This document shows, piece by piece, positions 34,685 to 41,508 of a DNA stretch of 64,000 nt. The stretch lies in assembly GCF_029194005.1 (NCBI RefSeq), contig NZ_JARFVA010000005.1:1-64000 (forward strand), read 5' to 3'. Source of the DNA: Flagellimonas okinawensis (GTDB lineage Bacteria > Bacteroidota > Bacteroidia > Flavobacteriales > Flavobacteriaceae). The notes beneath the pieces are model-generated. The model saw nothing but the letters and a program-made list of their open reading frames with translations, searched no databases and was not told the origin of the DNA. Position 1 is the first letter of the stretch; each line of letters starts with the position of its first letter. The position numbers and the translations under genes were made by a program.

Positions 34685-35365
34685 ATGAAAAAACCACTTG
34701 TATTAATATTATTGATTTGCTCATTCGCAAATGCTCAAAGCTTTAAGGAATTATATGACGAAAATTTCAAGAGTGATTGGGAGGTCTATCAAAATGAAGA
34801 ATATGTAAAACAATACATCGATACAACAATTGTCTATAAGCTAGATAGTGGAAGAACTCCAGAACAAGAGTTACTGTATCAGGCTAAAGAGAATCATAAC
34901 AAACGTACCGCACTAATTTCAGAAATCTTTTCCAGCTTGAAACTAAATTTCGACGAATTGGATTCGCTTGCATTCATTGAACAACGTTCCACCAATGTTA
35001 ATCCTCCTTTCGATTTTGTAAAAAAGGGGGCAATAATTACTAAAGACAGTGTTTTTGGATTTCTATATGACCTTGAAAGTGAAAACGTGGAAATTGTAAG
35101 GCACAACTATTTTCAGAACTCGGAAAGTGATATTATAAATCAAGCCAAACAGGTAATAGGGAATTTGATAATTTCCGCTAAGACAAATTATTTGGATACA
35201 CTTGCTAGAGTGGAATCCGAAATGTTGGCTGGACCATTACAAGAGTTAAGGCCTGAAACCGAATTTGAAATTTTGATTTACAACAAGAAAGAAAATAGCG
35301 AGTTGAAGAGAGTTTATTTGCATGAAACTTTCATCCAGATAATGAACCAAAATCAACAGCCATAA
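34685..35365 (+). CDS. Exported protein of unknown function, cassette gene
   Basis: Protein of 226 residues with a signal peptide (about 1-17, ending ANAQS). The mature part is helical and acidic, with no recognised motif (YDENFKSDWEVYQNEEYVK, then PPFDFVKKGAIITKDSVFG). The TAA stop overlaps the first base of repeat 18. Confidence 0.6.
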   Translation: MKKPLVLILLICSFANAQSFKELYDENFKSDWEVYQNEEYVKQYIDTTIVYKLDSGRTPEQELLYQAKENHNKRTALISEIFSSLKLNFDELDSLAFIEQRSTNVNPPFDFVKKGAIITKDSVFGFLYDLESENVEIVRHNYFQNSESDIINQAKQVIGNLIISAKTNYLDTLARVESEMLAGPLQELRPETEFEILIYNKKENSELKRVYLHETFIQIMNQNQQP

Positions 35366-35382
35366 AAGTTCAAATAAACGAT
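35365..35382 (+). repeat. Array repeat 18
   Basis: Perfect copy; shares its first base with the upstream stop codon. Confidence 0.93.
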
Positions 35383-35393
35383 TCAAACAACAA

Positions 35394-36488
35394 GTGGAAT
35401 TGAGGATAATAAAATTAGAATTGATTGCTATAATAGGCCTAGTTCCGCTTTGGTTGAATGCTCAAATTACAATAGAGAAATATAACCCAACTTCTACTTT
35501 GGTGGTTCCTGAGCATATTATAACCGCTTCGAAGTTCCCTTTTATAGATGTTCATAGTCACCAAAATTTAAAGACACCAGAAGATTTCAAAAAGCTTAAG
35601 ACGGCTATGGACACTTTAAACATGAGTTTCATGGTCAACCTCAGTGGAGGTTGGGGATCCACATTAAAGGAGAAGGTGGAGAATGTGAGCAAAAATAGTA
35701 TGTCGAATAGGATGGCGGTGTTTGCAAATATCGACTTTCAGGGATTTGGGTTCGTGCAATGGACGGAATACACGGTGGACCAACTTAAGGAGGATGTTGC
35801 CAACGGAGCCAGTGGTTTAAAGATTTTCAAAGAATTGGGCATGACCCATTTGGACATTCATGGCAATAGGATCCCAATCAACGACGCTCGGTTGGATCCC
35901 ATCTGGGCAATATGTGGAGAACTTGGGATACCAGTTCTTATTCATTCTGGTGCTCCAAAGTCTTTTTGGGATCCAATGGATGAAAAAAATGAAAGGTGGC
36001 TCGAATTATATAAATATCCAGATCGCAACTATTCAAACAGTACAATCCCACCTTGGGAACAATTGATGAAAGAACAACATGATGTTTTTTCCAAACACCC
36101 CAATACTATTTTTATTAATGCACACTTTGGTTGGTATGGAAATAATTTGGAGCAGCTTTCGATGATTTTGAATAAATACTCAAATGTGTATGTTGAGTTT
36201 GGCGCAGTCATCGGGGAATTGGGCAGACAACCCATAACGGCCAAGGATTTTTTTGAAGCTCATCAAGATAGGATTTTGTTCGGAAAGGATTCATGGGTGC
36301 CATCAGAATATGCAACATACTTCAGGACTTTGGAAACAACTGATGAATACTTCCCATACCATAAAAAATATCATGCCTTTTGGAGCTTGTATGGAATGGG
36401 TTTGTCTGATGAAGTGCTTAAAAAAATCTATTATAAAAACGCTCTTAAGATAATACCTGGAATCGATTCAGGTATGTTTAAAGAATAA
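35394..36488 (+). CDS. Exported amidohydrolase-2-type metal hydrolase, cassette gene
   Basis: Protein of 364 residues from a GTG start, signal peptide about 1-24 (LVPLWLNAQI). A TIM-barrel amidohydrolase (Amidohydro_2) follows. Metal ligands are visible: FIDVHSHQN (HxH, about 52), VLIHSGAPKSFWDP (His, about 183), FINAHFGWYG (His, about 243) and LFGKDSWVPS (Asp, about 300). Members decarboxylate or hydrolyse small cyclic or aromatic acids. Substrate unknown. It is the second largest cassette gene. The stop overlaps repeat 19. Confidence 0.8.
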   Translation: MELRIIKLELIAIIGLVPLWLNAQITIEKYNPTSTLVVPEHIITASKFPFIDVHSHQNLKTPEDFKKLKTAMDTLNMSFMVNLSGGWGSTLKEKVENVSKNSMSNRMAVFANIDFQGFGFVQWTEYTVDQLKEDVANGASGLKIFKELGMTHLDIHGNRIPINDARLDPIWAICGELGIPVLIHSGAPKSFWDPMDEKNERWLELYKYPDRNYSNSTIPPWEQLMKEQHDVFSKHPNTIFINAHFGWYGNNLEQLSMILNKYSNVYVEFGAVIGELGRQPITAKDFFEAHQDRILFGKDSWVPSEYATYFRTLETTDEYFPYHKKYHAFWSLYGMGLSDEVLKKIYYKNALKIIPGIDSGMFKE

Positions 36489-36504
36489 AGTTCAAATAAA
36501 CGAT
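36487..36504 (+). repeat. Array repeat 19
   Basis: Perfect copy overlapping the amidohydrolase stop by two bases. Confidence 0.93.
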
Positions 36505-36530
36505 TAATGGTTTGACTGACATTATAAAAA

Positions 36531-36971
36531 ATGACATTAGGCGATATTATTGAATTAGAAGAAGACGGAAAAAAAGTTTATTTACAATATGTGAAGGAAG
36601 CTGAAAATGAAACTTTATTAGAAAAAATGAGGGTTTTCTACAGGGTTTATGATGAACGTCCCATTGATATTTATTCAATAATAAAAGATGACTTTTTCTT
36701 TTTAGATTTTCCGTACCGCTATGGTATCAAAGATAAAGGTGTTAATCTTATTGGAAACATACCTTTGTCTCTTGACTTCACCATACCAAAACGATATAGA
36801 ACAGAAAATGTATTTGGTTCTGGATGGAGAATAATAAATGAAGGGGATAAATCTGAGGTTGTTGAAGAGCTAAGTGATGAGCAAAAAAAGTTCTCCCCGT
36901 ATGGAATGTGGAGCATTCCTGAAATCTTTGAAAATTTAAAAGACGGATGGCGACTAGAAAATTGGATATAA
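36531..36971 (+). CDS. Imm26-like protein, cassette gene
   Basis: Soluble protein of 146 residues beginning MTLGDIIELEEDGKKVYLQY, with a middle block IGNIPLSLDFTIPKRYRTEN and a Trp-rich end. Order and spacing resemble immunity family Imm26, whose members protect against polymorphic toxins, but this rests on pattern alone. No toxin gene is adjacent. Free-standing immunity genes in arrays are known as polyimmunity loci. Confidence 0.52.
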   Translation: MTLGDIIELEEDGKKVYLQYVKEAENETLLEKMRVFYRVYDERPIDIYSIIKDDFFFLDFPYRYGIKDKGVNLIGNIPLSLDFTIPKRYRTENVFGSGWRIINEGDKSEVVEELSDEQKKFSPYGMWSIPEIFENLKDGWRLENWI

Positions 36972-37041
36972 AGGAACCTTTAATGAGGGTTATGGTGAAA
37001 TAGTCAGAATAGCTAGGATAAAGTAATGGGTAACCACAATC

Positions 37042-37059
37042 AAAGTTCAAATAAACGAT
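37042..37059 (+). repeat. Array repeat 20
   Basis: Perfect copy, 70 bp after the preceding stop. Confidence 0.93.
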
Positions 37060-37106
37060 AATGGTGATGTATTTTACTTTCTTTAAACAAGCTTCCATTA
37101 ATTAGA

Positions 37107-37775
37107 ATGAAATTAACAGACCAAATAAAAATTCGAGAACTGAAATTCAAACCTAAAGTTGGAATTTTAGAAAATTCTATTGAATTGAACGACATCGGAA
37201 TTTCAATACCTATTCCAAGTGGATTTAAAGTCGATGACGGTGTTATTTTTGAAAAATTCAAAGCAGAATATGTTTTTCCAGAAAACTCGGAATTTTCAAA
37301 AAAGGACTTGGACAGCTTTGAAAAGGGAATTTTTCCACCTGTATTTGTACTCAAAAAAAATAGTGGAAGACCAGTAATTGCATGTTATTTATTTCACATC
37401 AGGGCATTGAAAGGCGGAAGCAATCTGAATATTCGGAGTATCAATAAGTATGAATTAATGTGGGCACCTTATTTGGCAAAAAAGACTAACGAAGTACCCA
37501 TGAATGCAAAAAGGATTTTGAGAAATCAAATGACAGGAGCACTTTCCACTGAATATGGGTTCGACTATAAAACCAAAAACAGCATTAATCCAATCCCATC
37601 AAATTTGAGAGTTTTAAATTACCAAGTTAGCAAATTCGTATTGACTTTTTATTTGATTTATGATGATTCAAATAATTTGGAGCAAACTGAATTGGACACT
37701 TTTATAGATGGAATAAAAACAAATGGCAACAATGCTAATTCAATATGGAAACAAATTAAAGCAAAGTTCAAATAA
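37107..37775 (+). CDS. Soluble protein of unknown function, cassette gene
   Basis: Protein of 222 residues without signal peptide or membrane helix. Visible segments include LNDIGISIPIPSGFKVDDG, FPPVFVLKKNSGRPVI and ELMWAPYLAKKTNEVP. I do not recognise a family. It ends A-K-F-K-stop, the last codons coming from repeat 21, and the next gene starts 3 bp later. Confidence 0.58.
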   Translation: MKLTDQIKIRELKFKPKVGILENSIELNDIGISIPIPSGFKVDDGVIFEKFKAEYVFPENSEFSKKDLDSFEKGIFPPVFVLKKNSGRPVIACYLFHIRALKGGSNLNIRSINKYELMWAPYLAKKTNEVPMNAKRILRNQMTGALSTEYGFDYKTKNSINPIPSNLRVLNYQVSKFVLTFYLIYDDSNNLEQTELDTFIDGIKTNGNNANSIWKQIKAKFK

Positions 37776-37780
37776 ACGAT
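37763..37780 (+). repeat. Array repeat 21
   Basis: Perfect copy doing double duty: TAA 37773-37775 stops one gene and AT 37779-37780 starts the next. Confidence 0.94.
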
Positions 37781-38171
37781 GAGAAGTACTGTTGCCTCTT
37801 TTTTAGGTCTATTAATTCTAACATTAAACAATGGTTGTTTGGATTTAAGTGAATGCCCTGAAGAGGTTACTGGAAAATATGTATGTAATAATGATCCAAA
37901 TGCCACAAATTATTTGGAACTGAATAAGGATGGGTCATTTTTACATTATTACAGAATAGGAGGCAAAATTATTACTGACACAGGAAACTGGAATAGAAGT
38001 GAAAATGGTTTTTGCGAAATTGAATTTAGCAATTGGAAGACCTTTAATGAATCAGGTCTGGATTTTGAAAAATATGCAAGAGGCATATTATTTGTAAAAG
38101 GGAAATCTCTAGACATAACACCTGATGGTGAATCCAGTACAAGTTTCACAAAGGATGATCCAACAAACTAA
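37779..38171 (+). CDS. Small lipoprotein, cassette gene
   Basis: Predicted lipoprotein of 130 residues: lipobox-like TLNNGC (Cys near 21), then LDLSECPEEVTGKYVCNNDP and a lipocalin-like beta pattern (YLELNKDGSFLHYYRIGG, TGNWNRSENGFCEIEF). Three further Cys may form disulfides. The ATG is formed by repeat 21. The stop directly abuts repeat 22. Confidence 0.65.
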   Translation: MRSTVASFLGLLILTLNNGCLDLSECPEEVTGKYVCNNDPNATNYLELNKDGSFLHYYRIGGKIITDTGNWNRSENGFCEIEFSNWKTFNESGLDFEKYARGILFVKGKSLDITPDGESSTSFTKDDPTN

Positions 38172-38189
38172 AAAGTTCAAATAAACGAT
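38172..38189 (+). repeat. Array repeat 22
   Basis: Perfect copy, directly behind the lipoprotein stop. Confidence 0.93.
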
Positions 38190-38193
38190 TGTA

Positions 38194-38694
38194 GTGACAT
38201 TGAAAAGAATAGACAAGATTTTGTTGTTTGCATACATAGGAATCCACTTAATTGTCGCATTAATTTATATGCTGAATCTTTATGATCGAGAATGGATTCA
38301 AGATTTTTATTTTGTAATTCCGTTGTGTTATGTCTTCTTAATATTTGATGTTTACCATAAACGGTTTTGGAATAACAAAATACTTTTCATTTGGGGATTA
38401 GTAGGAGTGATTCAGTTAGTATTTTATTATACATATCGTGATTTACCTCAAATTCAAAATGTAAATGGAAATGACTTGGTCTGGTTAAAAGCATTGCCTT
38501 TGACGATTGTCACTTCGTTCATTTTGAATTTAATAAATAAAAGAATTTATGGAGATAATTTTATTGTAACCACTTTAAGACTGGACTCGGACAGAATTGA
38601 CCCAAATGACGGGAGAAAATTAAGACCAGCCGACTATCTTTTCTCTTTAGCTGGGTTTATGATAATAATAGTAGGAACGGTATCTACAAATTAA
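38194..38694 (+). CDS. Integral membrane protein, cassette gene
   Basis: Protein of 166 residues, start at 38194 inside a TTG-type context close to repeat 22. About four transmembrane helices (ILLFAYIGIHLIVALIYML, DFYFVIPLCYVFLIF, LFIWGLVGVIQLVFYY, LPLTIVTSFILNLIN) and one near the end (FSLAGFMIIIVGTV). No family recognised. A damaged repeat may lie 10 bp after the stop (38704-38720). Confidence 0.62.
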   Translation: MTLKRIDKILLFAYIGIHLIVALIYMLNLYDREWIQDFYFVIPLCYVFLIFDVYHKRFWNNKILFIWGLVGVIQLVFYYTYRDLPQIQNVNGNDLVWLKALPLTIVTSFILNLINKRIYGDNFIVTTLRLDSDRIDPNDGRKLRPADYLFSLAGFMIIIVGTVSTN

Positions 38695-38742
38695 AATACC
38701 GTCCAGTTATAAATAAACAGCTTTTGAGAGGGGATTCAAAAC

Positions 38743-38760
38743 AAAGTTCAAATAAACGAT
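38743..38760 (+). repeat. Array repeat 23
   Basis: Perfect copy. Confidence 0.93.
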
Positions 38761-38793
38761 TTATAATGATGCCTATTAAAAACATAAAACAGT

Positions 38794-38949
38794 ATGAATA
38801 AAGTTAGAATCATTGGGTTAGTTATCCTAATAGCTGGAATTGTCATTCGATTTGTCCTGAGAAATGAACCTATGGATTTTCTCTCTGGACTCTTAGTTGG
38901 ACTCGGAATTGGATTGCTAATAGTTGGAAGAATAGGTAAAATCAAATAA
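38794..38949 (+). CDS. Very small membrane protein, last cassette gene
   Basis: A 51-residue frame starting MNKVRIIGLVILIAGIVIRF, with a second hydrophobic helix (FLSGLLVGLGIGLLIVG) and the basic end RIGKIK. It is the only frame between repeats 23 and 24, is oriented with the array and has a typical small two-helix layout, which makes it likely to be real in spite of its length. Confidence 0.6.
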   Translation: MNKVRIIGLVILIAGIVIRFVLRNEPMDFLSGLLVGLGIGLLIVGRIGKIK

Positions 38950-38963
38950 TCCCAAAAAGACAA

Positions 38964-38981
38964 AAAGTTCAAATAAACGAT
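38964..38981 (+). repeat. Array repeat 24, last copy
   Basis: Perfect copy. Nothing gene-like follows before the convergent GH3 gene, so it marks the right edge of the array. Confidence 0.93.
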
Positions 38982-39015
38982 GGAATAATAGCTGGCAAAT
39001 TCAGGGTTCATCAGA

Positions 39016-39045
39016 AAAAAAGGCCTCCTTTTTAGGAGACCTTTT
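39016..39045 (-). terminator. Rho-independent terminator of the SusCD-GH3 operon
   Basis: On the minus strand GGTCTCC and GGAGGCC form a stem with loop TAAAAA and a tail of seven T, 15 bp after the GH3 stop. Confidence 0.82.
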
Positions 39046-39059
39046 CCAAGCTCAAGCTT

Positions 39060-41372
39060 CTATTTATAAGCTTTGGTCCTGTCATCGTCAATAACCCCTT
39101 TCCAATCAAGTCCAAAGGCAAAATCATATTTGTTTCCTTCTGAGTCCAGATAGGGTTCCATGTCCCTGGGAACATCCTCGAACTGTGATTCAACGCTCAT
39201 CATGTCTTTGGGCATTTGGAAAGGCAATAGGGCAGAGGGTTCCGTTTTACCGGTTACGATATCCAATATGGCCTGGTCCTGTACGCCCATATGTACTAGA
39301 ATGGCATCGGCGGCGTCCTCTATTTCCGAGAATACCATGGGCTTTGCCACTTTCACGATTACTACAACAGGTTTATCGCCCATTCTTCTTTTGGTATCCG
39401 TGACCAGGGACATATCCGAAATATTCACTGCTGTTGTGGTTTTACCCTTGTAGGAGCGGTTCAAGACCCCTTCCTCCAATGGGCTGCCCGCGGCAATGCT
39501 CTTTTCGCGTGCACTGGTGGCGGTATAGGTGCCGTATTGAAGACTTATGGGGACATAGCCATTGCCTCCGTTTTCTTTATCGGTAATGTCATAACCGACC
39601 CCTCCATTTGGGTTTTCGATACCAACAAGTGCCAGATCTGCTTCATCGGGGTTATCCACGATGTCAAAATACTTACCCACCACTTCCATATTAAATGGAT
39701 GTTCGGTACGCTCCTGTGTGGCAACCCCAAACCAATTTACCGTAGGGGCCACATAACGCTGCGGCACATAAACTTTTTTCTTTTCCTTCACAGGAAGTGT
39801 CTTAGCCCTGTTCTTCAACATAACGATTGATTTGAGCTGGGCGGTGTAACCAGCTGCCATAAAATCCGCTTTGCCAACGGTGGCTTCGGTCTGTGAAACG
39901 TCCAAATATGGGTTTTCGAAAAGCCCTGTTCTAAAGATGTTCTTGAGCAAGCGAACGGCAGAGACCTCGAAACGTTCACGCATATACTCCTCACCATGTT
40001 CTTCAACGCCCATTTGATAAGCCTCCAGAACCGGTCCCATATCATTGTTGCCCCCAAATTGATCGCAACCTGCTTCAATGATCTTGTAGTGCCTCTCGGC
40101 AACGCTCATGGTTTCCACACCCCAAGGTTTTCCTCTAAATTCGTAAACATTCGGAGCATCGCTGGTAATTCCCCAATCGGTGCATACAACACCATCATAG
40201 CCATATTTGCCACGGAGCAGGTCGGTAATCAAATATTTGTTGTAGGCATTCCCGACATTTTCCCCATTCTTGGTGTCCCTTTCGTATGAAATGGTATAGT
40301 AGGGCATAACGGCCGCGGCCATTTCTGTCGGACCCTTAAGATCAAAGGCACCTTCGGTAAACGGTTTTAAATGGTCTTCCAGATTGTTACCGGGATAAAC
40401 AGCATAGGCCCCGTAGCCAAAATGACCATCTCGTCCGCCCTCTTCCGGTCCACCTCCCGGCCAATGTTTGACCATGGCATTAACGCTACGATTGCCCCAA
40501 TCCCCGTTTTCGGAGGCCTGAAAGCCTTCCACATAGGCCCTGGCCATGTCGGCGGCCAGTTCAGGGTCTTCACCCATGGTGCCATCAAAACGGGACCAAC
40601 GTGGCTCCGTGGCAAGGTCTATCTGTGGGGAAAGGGCAGTGGAAATCCCTAAGGCCCTGTACTCCTGAGAGGCGATTTCACCAAACTGTTGCATTAGGGC
40701 TGGATCGAAACTGGCCGCAATGCCCAAGGTACTGGGCCACATCGAAATTTTACCTCCAGCACCTGCATTGAACTCGGCGTAGGAGTCGCTACCATGTCTT
40801 GGATCGGAGCTTGTATTGATCGGGATGCCCAAACCAAGGCCCTCGACCATGGCCTGGGCATTATTGTTCCATTGTGCGGCAATCGCCGGGGATTCCACAC
40901 TGGTAATGAGCACATGCCTTACATTGTCCTCCTCAAGGAATTTTTTTTGCGCATCAGAGAGGTCGCTGGGTAGGGCACTACTTTCCTTATAGGGTTTGCC
41001 ATTATAGGTCACGGCCCCAAAAAAGCTGTTGCCGCCACCGGGAATGGACTGGTGGGCACTATAGAGCATAAGACCTGCAATTTGTTCCACGCTCATTTTT
41101 GAGGCCAGGTCATTTGCCCTTTCCTCTGCAGGAAGTCTCCAGTCTTCATATGGATCTAGGGTGGAATTCTTATTGAGGTCCTTGAAAGCCAATCGGTCCA
41201 CCGTTATGATATTGACATCGGAACCCGGGCTGTATCCAAGCACAGCGCCGTTCTCATTGTTGACCAAATGGTAACCTTCTTTTATCTCTTCCTTGAATTT
41301 GGGGCCGCAACCGATCATAAGTGCAGCTAGGGGAAGGGTGCCCCATTTAAAATATGTCCTTAAAGTTTGCAT
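39060..41372 (-). CDS. Glycoside hydrolase family 3 lipoprotein
   Basis: About 770 residues from the ATG at 41372 (MQTLRTYFKWGTLPLAALMI with lipobox IGC); a frame from 41429 adds 19 residues without features. The GH3 N-terminal barrel shows MVKHWPGGGPEEGGRDGHFG (the Lys-His pair) and the nucleophile Asp in GVVCTDWGITSDAP. A GH3 C-terminal domain follows. Bacteroidota GH3 enzymes cleave beta-glucosides, xylosides or N-acetylglucosamine; the specificity cannot be read here. It is third in the susC-susD-GH3 operon, with 80 bp between susD and it. Confidence 0.88.
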   Translation of the reverse strand: MQTLRTYFKWGTLPLAALMIGCGPKFKEEIKEGYHLVNNENGAVLGYSPGSDVNIITVDRLAFKDLNKNSTLDPYEDWRLPAEERANDLASKMSVEQIAGLMLYSAHQSIPGGGNSFFGAVTYNGKPYKESSALPSDLSDAQKKFLEEDNVRHVLITSVESPAIAAQWNNNAQAMVEGLGLGIPINTSSDPRHGSDSYAEFNAGAGGKISMWPSTLGIAASFDPALMQQFGEIASQEYRALGISTALSPQIDLATEPRWSRFDGTMGEDPELAADMARAYVEGFQASENGDWGNRSVNAMVKHWPGGGPEEGGRDGHFGYGAYAVYPGNNLEDHLKPFTEGAFDLKGPTEMAAAVMPYYTISYERDTKNGENVGNAYNKYLITDLLRGKYGYDGVVCTDWGITSDAPNVYEFRGKPWGVETMSVAERHYKIIEAGCDQFGGNNDMGPVLEAYQMGVEEHGEEYMRERFEVSAVRLLKNIFRTGLFENPYLDVSQTEATVGKADFMAAGYTAQLKSIVMLKNRAKTLPVKEKKKVYVPQRYVAPTVNWFGVATQERTEHPFNMEVVGKYFDIVDNPDEADLALVGIENPNGGVGYDITDKENGGNGYVPISLQYGTYTATSAREKSIAAGSPLEEGVLNRSYKGKTTTAVNISDMSLVTDTKRRMGDKPVVVIVKVAKPMVFSEIEDAADAILVHMGVQDQAILDIVTGKTEPSALLPFQMPKDMMSVESQFEDVPRDMEPYLDSEGNKYDFAFGLDWKGVIDDDRTKAYK

Positions 41373-41508
41373 AGTGTTTGGTTTTGGTTTGTTCGATCCA
41401 TCCGAATAAAGGTAGTCAAGCCTTTTCATAATTAAAAATGGCCTTGTATCACTACAAGGCCATCAGGTACTAAACGAATAAACGCTTAACTAAACTCAAT
41501 TAAACTAT

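Larger units (their letters stand above)
22736..38981 (+). repeat. Gene-cassette-like array: 24 forward copies of an 18-bp repeat
   Basis: Consensus AAAGTTCAAATAAACGAT, usually followed by T. Copies start at 22736, 23131, 23856, 24171, 24440, 25457, 26687, 27063, 27336, 28032, 28527, 28995, 31381, 31753, 32325, 34155, 34647, 35365, 36487, 37042, 37763, 38172, 38743 and 38964. Most are perfect; the rest have one to three changes. All point the same way. Each gap holds one gene, or two in a few cases, on the + strand, and no terminator is visible inside the array. No conservation extends beyond the core. The core has a weak dyad, GTT and AAC around six bases. A degraded further copy may lie at 38704-38720. 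Confidence 0.93.

Noticed and set aside
22736..38981. The repeats as a CRISPR array
   Set aside because: Units between repeats are 0.3-1.2 kb and coding; repeats are 18 bp; there are no cas genes.
22736..38981. The repeats as classical integron attC sites
   Set aside because: No RYYYAAC/GTTRRRY core pair and no 57-141 bp folded site around the repeats; no IntI-type integrase in the window.
39160..39453. Plus-strand frames inside the GH3, SusD and SusC genes
   Set aside because: All are antisense shadows of well-supported long genes in GC-richer DNA.
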